Assembly: GCA_030038645.1 (NCBI GenBank)
Contig: JASHSR010000423.1
Coordinates: 1 to 6,755 of the forward strand
Reading direction: 5' to 3'
DNA from: Gammaproteobacteria bacterium
GTDB lineage: Bacteria > Pseudomonadota > Gammaproteobacteria > Steroidobacterales > Steroidobacteraceae
Length of the DNA: 6,755 nt
Shown here: positions 1 through 6,503 of the stretch, piece by piece
Numbering within the stretch: the stretch's first letter is position 1
Layout of the letters: the number at the start of each line of letters is the position of its first letter
Translations under genes and position numbers: made by a program
Notes under the pieces: generated by a model
What the model was told of the DNA's origin: nothing
What the model saw: the letters and a program-made list of their open reading frames with translations, nothing else
The model's database searches: none

Positions 1-2
1 GG

Positions 3-299
3 ACCGCGGACGGACTGGTCGCGATCGGGGGGCTGTTCGGAGACGATGAAGGATTGATGCGCGCGAAGGCGGATCGGGTCTATCGGCTCCTGCGCGAGAT
101 CGTGGAGGATGTTCCCTCGCTGCAGATCACGACGCGGCTGCCTGAGAACTTGACGGACGAGCAGCTCGAGCAGATGACCGCGGCCATCAAGGAAGCCGCT
201 CTCAAGGGGATCGAGGTCGCCATGACGCACTCCGTATGCGTCCTGATGAGCTCGATCTACGACCTCTGCACATCGAAGCTGCAGGAGAGCGCCTCGTAG
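3..299 (+). CDS. C-terminal part of an unrecognised hypothetical protein (5' end outside window)
   Basis: The reading frame is open from the left edge to a TAG stop at 297-299, giving 98 visible residues. A TTG at 54 and an ATG at 57 could be starts, but the frame continues upstream through coding-like codons (visible residues begin TADGLVAIGGLFGDDEG). The AAGGA at 49-53 is only three bases from the ATG, so a start further left, outside the window, is more likely. The sequence is mainly helical in character, with a charged stretch (RAKADRVYRLLREIVEDV), a short acidic segment (LTDEQLEQM), and a C-terminal part with two cysteines (SVCVLMSSIYDLCTSKL). I see no signal peptide or clear transmembrane segment. 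I do not recognise the family and assign no function. It converges on the S46 peptidase gene with only 9 bp between the two stops. Confidence 0.6.
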   Translation, partial: TADGLVAIGGLFGDDEGLMRAKADRVYRLLREIVEDVPSLQITTRLPENLTDEQLEQMTAAIKEAALKGIEVAMTHSVCVLMSSIYDLCTSKLQESAS

Positions 300-308
300 G
301 GCCGCTCG

Positions 309-2402
309 TCAACCGGCGGGCGCACCGAGCTCCGCGAGCAGCGCCTGCGCATGATAGACCTTGCGGAGCGCCTCGAGGATGATCGTCGAGTCGAGCGCGA
401 CCGCACGGTTGTTCGTCTCGTCGAACCAATACGTCCCTGCGATCGACTCGATGTTGCCGTCGAAGATGAGGCCGACGATGTCGCCGTGCGCATCGATCAC
501 GGGGCTCCCGGAGTTGCCGCCGACGATGTCGTTGTCCGTGCAGAAGTCGAACGGCGTGGCGAGGTCGAGCCGGCTCCTCGCCGCGAGCCAGCTCGGCGGA
601 ACGCGGAAGGGCTCCGAGCCCGTCGCTCGCTCGAACATGCGCGCGAGGTGCGTGAAGGGCTCGACCTGCCTGCCTCGCTCGCTCCAGCCGCGCACCGCGC
701 CGAAGCTCAGCCGCAGCGTGAAGTCGGCGTCCGGATAGACGCTCGTGCCGAGCACGGCGAGCCGCGCGCGCGCGATCCTCTGCAGCGCGGCGCGGACGGG
801 CGCCTGCACCTCATCCCGATAGCGCCGGCGCAGCGCGCGCGCCTCCGGATCGACGAGGCGCGCGAGCTCGATCATCGGATCGCTCGAGGCGGCGACCGCC
901 GTCTCGCCGCCCTCCCAGAGCGTCTTGCGCACCGCCGGGTCCGCGAGCCTCGACTTCGCGACCAGCCGCGCGGCGAGCTCCTCCGGGGAGTCCTTCCCGA
1001 GCACTCGGCGGACGAGCGGATCGTCCGGCCCCAGCCGATCGCGCATGCGCGCGAGGCCGAGAGACAGCGTGATCCTCTCGAGCTCGGGATGGACCGGCAC
1101 GTCGGCGGTCAGCTGCCGCTCGAGCGCCGGCAACGCCGCATCCGTGTAGGCCCTCGGCCTCGATGCGCTCGGCTCGGCGCGCGCGGCCGCCGCGCGCACC
1201 AGGGTGCGGGCATAGCGGAACAATCGGCTGTCGAAGCCGGCTCCTTCCTCGATGAAGGTGTAAGGCAGAGCGATGTCGCGCGCGACGCGCTCGGCCTGCG
1301 CGATCTGCGCCCACGGATCGCCGGTTGCCCGAGCAAGCTGCGGGTCCGCGACGACGCGCTTCTCGAGCTCGGCTTCCTCGGCGCGCTTGCGCGCGAGCTG
1401 CGCGTCGTCGAGCAGCGCGTGCAGCTCCTCGCGGCTCTCCTTCAGATCGTTCTCGAGCAGGGAGAGAGGCTCCTCGAGGAGGCGGCGGTCCGCCGCGCTC
1501 TGCAGCCCGAGCTGGATGTAGCGGCCCCGCAGCTCGGCGAGCCGCACGACATAGGGCAGCAGCTCCACGTCGCGCTGGGTGAGGAGCTGCGCGAGCGTGA
1601 GCATCCGCTCGGTCCCTCCCGGGTTGCCGGACACGAACACCGGCTCGCCGGCCCGAGGTCCGGCGAAGTCGATCTTGAGGTAGTGGGGCGTGTGCGCGGG
1701 CCGGCCGCGCTCGTACACCCGCAGCAGAGACATGTCGAGGCACCAGCGCGGGAACTCGAAGTTGTCGGGGTCGCCTCCGAACTCGGCGACATCCCGCTCC
1801 GGGGCGAACACGAGGCGCACGTCGTCGTAGTGCCTGTACTCGTAGAGGAAGTACCGCCCGCCGTCATAGAGGTCGACGGACTCGCATCGCAGCGGCTCGC
1901 CGCTCGATGGCCCGCGGCTCGCGCGCTCGCAGGCCTGCTCGAGCTGCGAGAGCGTCCTCCTGCGCGCGTCGTTGGCGGCCCGGTCCCCGAGCCCGCGCGT
2001 CGCCGCGAGGACCTTCGCGGTGACATCCTGCATGCCCACCAGGATGTCGGCGACCTGTCCCGCGCACCGCAGCTCCCGCGAGCCCTCGCCGGCCAGGTAG
2101 CCCTCCTCGACGAGGTCTCGGCTCGGCGAGGAATGCTCCGCGAGACAATCCTCCGCGCAGTGCTGGTTCGTGAGGACGAGTCCCTTCGGAGAGACGAAGG
2201 ACGCCGTGCAATCGGACAGGCGCACCGTCGCGAGGCGCACTCTGTCGAGCCACGTGGGCGTGATGCGCACGCCGTATCTCTGCTCGACGAGCGCGGCCGG
2301 GAAGCTCTGAAACGTCCACATGCCCTCGTCGGCGCGCGCGGCGGGCGCGGTAGGCGCGAGCAGGGTCGCGGCGAGACAGGCGATGATCCAGCGCAGCGTC
2401 AC
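309..2402 (-). CDS. S46 family dipeptidyl-peptidase (DPP7-like), secreted
   Basis: This 697-residue protein is close to the usual size of S46 serine peptidases (about 700-720), which remove dipeptides from peptide N-termini in the periplasm. Residues 1-24 form a signal peptide (charged Arg4, hydrophobic core, ARA before DEG). His81 lies in LVLTNQHC. Asp223 lies in CLDMSLLRVY, nine residues after Asn214, as in characterised S46 enzymes. Ser631 lies in GGNSGSP. These form the expected chymotrypsin-like triad. Asn214 and Asp648 match residues that bind the substrate N-terminus. Gly649, 18 residues after the serine, sits where DPP7 has Gly and DPP11 has Arg, suggesting hydrophobic rather than acidic P1 preference (inference). 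Residues of about 270-560 are the helical insert capping the active site. The start is GTG: an in-frame TGA lies just upstream (2411-2409) and no other start fits. A GGTGA element six bases upstream is a plausible weak ribosome binding site. Confidence 0.93.
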   Translation of the reverse strand: MTLRWIIACLAATLLAPTAPAARADEGMWTFQSFPAALVEQRYGVRITPTWLDRVRLATVRLSDCTASFVSPKGLVLTNQHCAEDCLAEHSSPSRDLVEEGYLAGEGSRELRCAGQVADILVGMQDVTAKVLAATRGLGDRAANDARRRTLSQLEQACERASRGPSSGEPLRCESVDLYDGGRYFLYEYRHYDDVRLVFAPERDVAEFGGDPDNFEFPRWCLDMSLLRVYERGRPAHTPHYLKIDFAGPRAGEPVFVSGNPGGTERMLTLAQLLTQRDVELLPYVVRLAELRGRYIQLGLQSAADRRLLEEPLSLLENDLKESREELHALLDDAQLARKRAEEAELEKRVVADPQLARATGDPWAQIAQAERVARDIALPYTFIEEGAGFDSRLFRYARTLVRAAAARAEPSASRPRAYTDAALPALERQLTADVPVHPELERITLSLGLARMRDRLGPDDPLVRRVLGKDSPEELAARLVAKSRLADPAVRKTLWEGGETAVAASSDPMIELARLVDPEARALRRRYRDEVQAPVRAALQRIARARLAVLGTSVYPDADFTLRLSFGAVRGWSERGRQVEPFTHLARMFERATGSEPFRVPPSWLAARSRLDLATPFDFCTDNDIVGGNSGSPVIDAHGDIVGLIFDGNIESIAGTYWFDETNNRAVALDSTIILEALRKVYHAQALLAELGAPAG

Positions 2403-2445
2403 GCTCGTTCACCCGTGTCCGATCGCATGACCCGGCGAGGCTCGC

Positions 2446-3165
2446 TCAGAGCTCCGCGCCGAGCAGCAGCAGCAAGGTGCCCTCCGGCGCCTCGATCAGC
2501 GCATTGGCGGCCGGGTCGAGCCCGGGAGGCGGCCCGCCGCGCGGCTCGACGCCGGCCTCGCGCAAGTACGCGATCCGCTCGGCCATGTCCTTCTCGGCAA
2601 AGACGAGCACGGGCGCCGCGAGCATGCGCGGCCGGTGAAACGCGAGGCTCAAATGATCGCTCGTGAGCGGCAGGTGCGGGTAGGGCTCCTCGAGCTCCTC
2701 GCCCGCGACGAAGCCGAGCGGCTCCCAGAAGCGCCTCACCGCGTCGAAGCTCGCGGCCGGCAGGCCGACGGCGGCGAAGTAGCCGCAGCGGGAGGTGGCC
2801 TCGGGGCGGCGGCCCGCGGGCGAGTAGGTGCGCGCCTCGAGCAAGGCGATCAGCTGCCCGCTCGGATCGATGAAGCCGGCCTCGTGGAACATCTCCGCCC
2901 CGGTGCGGCGGTAGGCGAGCTGCACTCCGCTGCGCTCGAGTTCCACGCAGCGGCTCGCCACGTCCGGCTGCACGAACGTGAGGGAAGCCTTGCGCGCCGG
3001 ACTCTGGTGAAGGCCGATCACGATGCGGCCATCGGTGAGCACGCCGTACGGATGGGGCCACACGTCGCGTGTCGGAGCCTGAGTGAACCCCAGGCGCTCG
3101 TAGAACTCGACGGACGCGAGGATATCCGCCGTCGGGACGCTGAGCTCGTGAAAGCGGCCTAGCAC
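2446..3165 (-). CDS. Two-domain VOC (glyoxalase/bleomycin-resistance fold) protein
   Basis: This 239-residue protein contains two vicinal-oxygen-chelate units. The first (about residues 4-112) opens with FHELSVPTADILASVEFY, the typical first strand and helix, and closes with DPSGQLIALLEA. His6, His53 (GLHQ) and Glu110 occupy positions that usually bind the metal. The second unit (about 128-236) is more diverged: Tyr129 replaces the first histidine, but FWEPLGF, DHLSLAFH and IEAPEGTLLLLL keep the fold pattern. The family includes glyoxalase I, ring-cleavage dioxygenases and antibiotic-binding proteins, so the substrate cannot be told from sequence. The start is GTG: a stop lies four codons upstream (TAG, 3177-3175) and the domain begins immediately after. 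No clear ribosome binding site precedes it. It follows hemH by 58 bp and precedes the S46 gene by 43 bp on the same strand, so it may belong to the same transcript. Confidence 0.88.
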   Translation of the reverse strand: MLGRFHELSVPTADILASVEFYERLGFTQAPTRDVWPHPYGVLTDGRIVIGLHQSPARKASLTFVQPDVASRCVELERSGVQLAYRRTGAEMFHEAGFIDPSGQLIALLEARTYSPAGRRPEATSRCGYFAAVGLPAASFDAVRRFWEPLGFVAGEELEEPYPHLPLTSDHLSLAFHRPRMLAAPVLVFAEKDMAERIAYLREAGVEPRGGPPPGLDPAANALIEAPEGTLLLLLGAEL

Positions 3166-3224
3166 TCGAGGAGTCTAGCCGGGGCCCCGCCGGCGCGCCG
3201 CGGCGCGTCGCTCCACGGCGCGCC
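3166..3224. repeat. GC-rich hemH-VOC spacer with two copies of the palindrome GGCGCGCC
   Basis: The spacer between hemH and the VOC gene contains GGCGCGCC at 3192-3199 and 3217-3224, the second reaching into the hemH stop codon. Each copy is self-complementary and the two can also pair with one another. No T-run follows on either strand, so this is not a recognisable intrinsic terminator. I see no promoter-like or AT-rich element here. Confidence 0.4.
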
Positions 3225-4297
3225 TACGCCGAGGTGCCGCGCGCGGCGCTGGTGGGGCGGAAGCCGAGCTCGACGTGCGTCCACCCCTGGCAGTGCTGGG
3301 CGATGAGGTCGGCGAGGAAGCGCGCGTGCTCGGCGCGCGCGTTGAGCGCCGGCACGTACTGGAACTCGCGCCCGCCGGCCGCGAGGAAGCGTTGCCGGTT
3401 CTCGATGTCGATCTCCTCGAGCGTCTCGAGGCAGTCGAGCGCGAACCCGGGACAGATCACGGTCAGCCGATCGACGCCGCGGGCGGGCAGCTGCGCCACC
3501 ACGTCGCTCGTGTACGGCTGCAGCCACTTCACCGGCCCGACCCGCGACTGGAAGCTGACGCTCCACTCATGCTCTTTGAGCATGAGCTCGTCCGCGAGCA
3601 GGCGGGCGGTCTTCTGGCACTTGCAGAAGTACGGATCGCCCCGGTGGAAGTAACGCTCGGGCACGCCGTGGAAGGAGACGAGCAGGTGCGGGGTGCGGCC
3701 GTGCTCCTGCCAGTGCTGCTCGACGCTCGCGCGGAGCGATTCGATGTAGCGGGGGTAGTCGTGGTACTCCGCGATGAAGCGCAGCTCCGGCAGCCAGCGC
3801 CAGCGCTCGAGCTCCTCGCCGACCCGGTCGTACACCGATCCCGTCGAGGCTCCGCAGTACTGGGGAAAGAGCGGCACGACGAGAATGCGCTGCGCGCCGG
3901 CCGCCCGCAGCCGCGCGAGCGCATCCGCGATCGTCGGCTGGGAGTAGAGCATGCCGAGCTCTATGGAGAACGGCGCGAGCACGCGCTCCGCGAGCGTGCT
4001 CGTGAGCCGCGAGCGCAGCTCGCGCGACAGCGCGGCGAGCGGCGAGCCCTCGGCGCTCCAGATCCTCGCGTACTTGCGGGCGGACCTCAGCGGGCGCACG
4101 CGCAGGATCAGCCCGTGCAGAATCGGGAGCCACAGCGCGCGCGGCAGCTCGACGACGCGCGGGTCGCTCAGGAACGCGGCGAGAAATCGCCGCACGTCGC
4201 GCACGGAGGCCGAGTCGGGGGTCCCGGAATTGGCGAGCAGCACGCCGATGCGCTCGGTGCCGTCGTGCCGGAAATCGGGGGAGCTCAAATAGCGCAT
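3224..4297 (-). CDS. hemH: Ferrochelatase (protoheme ferro-lyase)
   Basis: This protein inserts ferrous iron into protoporphyrin IX, the last step of protoheme synthesis. It is 357 residues, somewhat longer than E. coli HemH (320). The N-terminal motif IGVLLANSGTPDS (17-29) is diagnostic. LLVSFHGVPERY carries the metal-binding catalytic His210, and CPGFALDCLETLEEI (282-296) carries the conserved acidic residues that line the iron/proton path. FQSRVGPVKWLQPYT (249-263) and EFQYVPALNA (311-320) are further family signatures. DPYFCKCQKTARLL has a Cys225-x-Cys227 pair. There is no C-terminal cysteine cluster, so the [2Fe-2S] cluster of animal and mycobacterial enzymes is probably absent. The ATG shares one base with the gabD stop (TGATG), and GGAGG lies nine bases upstream, so translation is probably coupled to gabD. 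The rest of the heme pathway is not in the window. Confidence 0.96.
   Translation of the reverse strand: MRYLSSPDFRHDGTERIGVLLANSGTPDSASVRDVRRFLAAFLSDPRVVELPRALWLPILHGLILRVRPLRSARKYARIWSAEGSPLAALSRELRSRLTSTLAERVLAPFSIELGMLYSQPTIADALARLRAAGAQRILVVPLFPQYCGASTGSVYDRVGEELERWRWLPELRFIAEYHDYPRYIESLRASVEQHWQEHGRTPHLLVSFHGVPERYFHRGDPYFCKCQKTARLLADELMLKEHEWSVSFQSRVGPVKWLQPYTSDVVAQLPARGVDRLTVICPGFALDCLETLEEIDIENRQRFLAAGGREFQYVPALNARAEHARFLADLIAQHCQGWTHVELGFRPTSAARGTSA
3566..3586. repeat. Perfect 9-bp inverted repeat inside hemH
   Basis: CTCATGCTC and GAGCATGAG flank a three-base loop (TTT on the plus strand, AAA in the hemH message). The hairpin falls in the codons for residues LMLKEHE at about 239-245 of HemH and is less GC-rich than its surroundings. 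It could be a simple coding coincidence or a structure in the message; nothing else in the sequence decides this. Confidence 0.5.
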
Positions 4298-4311
4298 CAC
4301 TGCACGCCTCC
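4295..4311 (-). promoter_or_regulatory. gabD-hemH junction: TGATG overlap with hemH ribosome binding site inside gabD
   Basis: On the minus strand GGAGG (4311-4307) lies in the last codons of gabD, nine bases before the hemH ATG (4297-4295). The gabD stop TGA (4299-4297) shares its final A with that ATG. This arrangement is typical of stop-restart translational coupling and fixes both the gabD end and the hemH start. Confidence 0.75.
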
Positions 4312-5751
4312 GAGGCAAAGGTACTTGATCTCGGTGTAATCGAGAATCCCGTACTTCGAGCCTTCCCGGCCCATGCCGGACTCCTTGACGCCGCCGAACG
4401 GGGCGACCTCCGTAGAGATGAGACCGGTGTTGACGCCGACGATTCCGTACTCGAGAGCCTCGCCGACGCGCCACGCGCGCGCGAGGTCGCGCGTGTAGAA
4501 GTAGGCGGCGAGGCCGAATTCCGTGTCGTTCGCCATGCGGACGGCCTCACCCTCGGTATCGAAGCGGAAGAGCGGCGCGACGGGGCCGAAGGTCTCCTCG
4601 CGCGCGACCATCATGGCCGGCGTCACGCCCGTGAGCACGGTCGGCTGGAAGAACGTCCCGCCGAGCGCGTGGCGCTTGCCGCCGAGCGCGACGCGCGCGC
4701 CTTTCGCCACGGCGTCCGCGATGTGCTCCTCCACCTTCGCGAGCGCCTTCGCGTCGATCAACGGTCCCTGCTCGGTCGCCCCACGAAGGCCGTCGCCCAC
4801 GCGCAGCGCGGATACGGCGGCGATGAGCTTTGCCGTGAACGTCTCGTAGACCGGCGCCTGCACCAGCAGCCGGTTCGCGCACACGCAGGTCTGGCCGGTA
4901 TTGCGGTACTTGCTCGCGATGACGCCCTCCACCGCGGCGTCGAGATCCGCATCCTCGAACACGATGAAAGGGGCGTTGCCGCCGAGCTCGAGCGAGAGCT
5001 TCTTGAGCGTGCCCGCGCACTGGGCCATGAGCTGCTTGCCGATCTCGGTGGAGCCGGTGAAGGTGAGCTTGCGCACGAGCGGATTCGACGTGAGCTCTCC
5101 GCCGATCGCACGCGCATCGCCGGTGACGACGTTGAGCACACCGGGCGGGACGCCCGCCCGATCCGCGAGCTCCGCCATGGCGAGGGCCGAGAAGGGAGTC
5201 TGCGAGGCCGGCTTGCAGACCAAGGTGCAGCCGGATGCGAGCGCCGGACCGGCCTTGCGGGTGATCATCGCCGCCGGGAAGTTCCAGGGCGTGATCGCCG
5301 CCACGACGCCCACCGGTTGGCGGATCGCGAGCAAGCGCTTGTCGGCCTGATGCGGAGGGATGACATCTCCGTAGAGCCGCTTGCCCTCCTCGGCGAACCA
5401 TTCGATGAAGGCGGCGGCATAGGACACCTCGCCCTTCGCCTCCGCGAGGGGCTTGCCTTGCTCGGCCGTCATCAGCGTCGCGAGGTCCTCTTGATGGGCG
5501 AGCATCAGGTCGTGCCAGCGGCGCAGAATGGCCGCGCGCTCCTTCGCCGTCTTGCGCGCCCAGGCGGGGAACGCCTCGGCCGCCGCCTCGACGGCTCGGC
5601 GCGCGTCGGCCGCCGAGCCGCGCGGCACGGTGCCGATGACTTCACCACTCGCGGGGTTGACCACCTGGAGCGTCGCGTCGCCCTGCGCCCCGACCCAGCG
5701 TCCTGCGACGTAGCAGCGAGTGCGCAGCAGGTTGGAGTCCTTGAGCTGCAC
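4297..5751 (-). CDS. gabD: Succinate-semialdehyde dehydrogenase (GabD type)
   Basis: This 484-residue NAD(P)+-dependent aldehyde dehydrogenase should oxidise succinate semialdehyde to succinate, the last step of GABA or 4-hydroxybutyrate breakdown. The length matches E. coli GabD, and long segments are nearly the same, for example LTSNPLVRKLTFTGSTEIGK and KYRNTGQTCVCANRL. Catalytic residues are Asn157 (TPWNFP), Glu255 (LELGGNAPF) and Cys289 (GQTCVC); Cys291 beside it could form the redox-sensitive pair known from SSADH. Arg165, Arg283 and Ser446 match the carboxylate-binding residues of SSADH by similarity. Glutarate-semialdehyde dehydrogenase (DavD) is a close alternative. The start is GTG at 5751-5749, because the domain begins directly after it and AGGAG lies five bases upstream; the frame extends further upstream only through the hydrolase gene. 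No gabT aminotransferase or GABA permease is nearby, so the aldehyde source is unknown. Confidence 0.93.
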   Translation of the reverse strand: MQLKDSNLLRTRCYVAGRWVGAQGDATLQVVNPASGEVIGTVPRGSAADARRAVEAAAEAFPAWARKTAKERAAILRRWHDLMLAHQEDLATLMTAEQGKPLAEAKGEVSYAAAFIEWFAEEGKRLYGDVIPPHQADKRLLAIRQPVGVVAAITPWNFPAAMITRKAGPALASGCTLVCKPASQTPFSALAMAELADRAGVPPGVLNVVTGDARAIGGELTSNPLVRKLTFTGSTEIGKQLMAQCAGTLKKLSLELGGNAPFIVFEDADLDAAVEGVIASKYRNTGQTCVCANRLLVQAPVYETFTAKLIAAVSALRVGDGLRGATEQGPLIDAKALAKVEEHIADAVAKGARVALGGKRHALGGTFFQPTVLTGVTPAMMVAREETFGPVAPLFRFDTEGEAVRMANDTEFGLAAYFYTRDLARAWRVGEALEYGIVGVNTGLISTEVAPFGGVKESGMGREGSKYGILDYTEIKYLCLGGVQ

Positions 5752-5756
5752 GTCCG

Positions 5757-5762
5757 CTCCTA
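5757..5762 (-). promoter_or_regulatory. gabD ribosome binding site overlapping the hydrolase stop codon
   Basis: Minus-strand TAGGAG: TAG is the hydrolase stop codon, and AGGAG lies five bases before the gabD GTG start. Ribosomes ending on the first gene would uncover or directly supply the second, so translational coupling is likely. The site also supports GTG at 5751 as the gabD start. Confidence 0.75.
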
Positions 5763-6443
5763 CGCCGCGGGCGCTTGCGCGAGGTGGCGGCCGAAGAAGG
5801 CGAGGGAGCGCTCGCGAGCGAGCGCGGCCGCCTGCGGGTTGTAGCTCGAGCGCTGGTCGCAGTTGAAGCCGTGGCCTGCATCGCGATACAGATGGAAGAT
5901 GCCCTGGGGATTCGCGGCCTTGATCTTGTCGACGTCGGTGAGCGGAATGTGCGTGTCGAGCTCGCCGAAGTGATACATGATCGGGCACTTCGGCTTCTTG
6001 TCGAGGCACTGCACGATGCCGCCGCCGTAATAGGAGACGGCGCACGCGAGCGGGAGCTCGCACGCGGAGACGTAGGTCATCCTGCCGCCCCAGCAGTACC
6101 CGACCATTCCCACGCGGCCCGCGTGCTTGACGACCGCGATCGCGGCGGAGAGGTCGAGCAGCGTCTGCTCGGGCTTGAGCTGCTGGACGTAGCCGAAGCC
6201 CTCCTGGACGTCCTGCTGCGCGTAGCCGAGCTCGATGCCCTTGCGCACGCGGTCGAACAGGCTCGGGGCGATCGCGACGTAGCCGTCGGCCGCGTAGCCG
6301 TCCGCGACGGAGCGGATGTGGGAATTGACGCCGAAGATCTCCTGCACCACGACGACGGCGCCTCGCGGCTTGCCGGGGGCCGCGGCGAGCCAGGCGCGCA
6401 TCTCGTGACCATCGCGCGACATGATCGTCGTGAACTCACTCAT
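5760..6443 (-). CDS. Dienelactone hydrolase family alpha/beta hydrolase
   Basis: This 227-residue cytoplasmic protein has the dienelactone hydrolase (carboxymethylenebutenolidase) fold and about its usual length (about 235). The Cys-Asp-His triad is visible: Cys117 in GYCWGG, Asp163 in GELDTHIP and His191 in AGHGFNC. Glu35 in VVVQEIFGVN matches the conserved glutamate that activates the cysteine. True dienelactone hydrolases act in chlorocatechol breakdown, but many relatives have other or unknown ester substrates, and no ring-cleavage or maleylacetate reductase genes are nearby. I therefore do not give it a clcD-type name. The start is the ATG at 6443-6441, with GGAGGAG seven bases upstream. 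Longer in-frame starts exist, but they would add an arginine-rich stretch unlike the family. Its TAG stop lies within the gabD ribosome binding site, so it is probably the first gene of a coupled operon. Confidence 0.93.
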   Translation of the reverse strand: MSEFTTIMSRDGHEMRAWLAAAPGKPRGAVVVVQEIFGVNSHIRSVADGYAADGYVAIAPSLFDRVRKGIELGYAQQDVQEGFGYVQQLKPEQTLLDLSAAIAVVKHAGRVGMVGYCWGGRMTYVSACELPLACAVSYYGGGIVQCLDKKPKCPIMYHFGELDTHIPLTDVDKIKAANPQGIFHLYRDAGHGFNCDQRSSYNPQAAALARERSLAFFGRHLAQAPAA

Positions 6444-6450
6444 GGCAGCT

Positions 6451-6457
6451 CTCCTCC
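6451..6457 (-). promoter_or_regulatory. Ribosome binding site of the hydrolase gene
   Basis: GGAGGAG on the minus strand lies seven bases upstream of the ATG at 6443. It is the strongest such site in the window and decides this start over the longer in-frame alternatives further upstream. Confidence 0.75.
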
Positions 6458-6474
6458 GGGGGACTCGAGAGGAT

Positions 6475-6503
6475 ACCATCGCGCATCGGCGCCACGCCGT
6501 CAA
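6475..6503 (-). promoter_or_regulatory. Weak candidate promoter for the hydrolase-gabD-hemH operon
   Basis: On the minus strand TTGACG (6503-6498) is a good -35 match, overlapping the T-run of the hairpin. At 17 bases spacing it is followed by GATGGT (6480-6475), which matches the -10 consensus at only three positions. A better TATCCT (6475-6470) lies 22 bases away, too far for a standard promoter. This is the only promoter-like sequence I can see in the 78-bp gap, and it is tentative. Confidence 0.22.

Noticed and set aside
2374..2402. Possible lipobox (IIAC, Cys9) in the S46 signal peptide
   Set aside because: The cysteine is too close to the N-terminus, leaving only a few hydrophobic residues before it; ARA at 22-24 is a normal signal peptidase I site.
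351..2666. 771-codon open frame on the plus strand opposite the S46 and VOC genes
   Set aside because: It is antisense to two well-supported genes, is extremely rich in Arg, Ala and Glu with no domain pattern, and crosses from one gene into the next. Long antisense frames are expected in GC-rich DNA with strong third-position bias.
2690..3825. Repeated strings such as CTCGAGCTCCTCGCC
   Set aside because: They encode Glu/Leu-rich helices in the favoured codons of this genome and are not arranged as a regular array.
3976..4002. 9-bp inverted repeat with 9-base loop in hemH (CGAGCACGC / GCGTGCTCG)
   Set aside because: Nearly all G/C in a GC-rich coding region; about one such match is expected by chance in a window of this length.
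3275..4339. 354-codon plus-strand frame opposite hemH
   Set aside because: Same reasoning: low-complexity Arg/Glu/Ala composition, antisense to a clear ferrochelatase.
4298..4474. N-terminal extension of hemH by 59 codons into gabD
   Set aside because: The extension is Arg-rich and lies within gabD; the ATG at 4297 has a good ribosome binding site and leads directly into the HemH N-terminus.
4669..5844. 391-codon plus-strand frame opposite gabD
   Set aside because: Antisense to a gene with near-identical GabD motifs; composition is that of a shadow frame.
5752..6063. N-terminal extension of the gabD frame by 104 codons into the hydrolase gene
   Set aside because: The extension is a shadow of the hydrolase, Arg-rich and unlike any aldehyde dehydrogenase; GTG at 5751 with AGGAG gives the normal family length.
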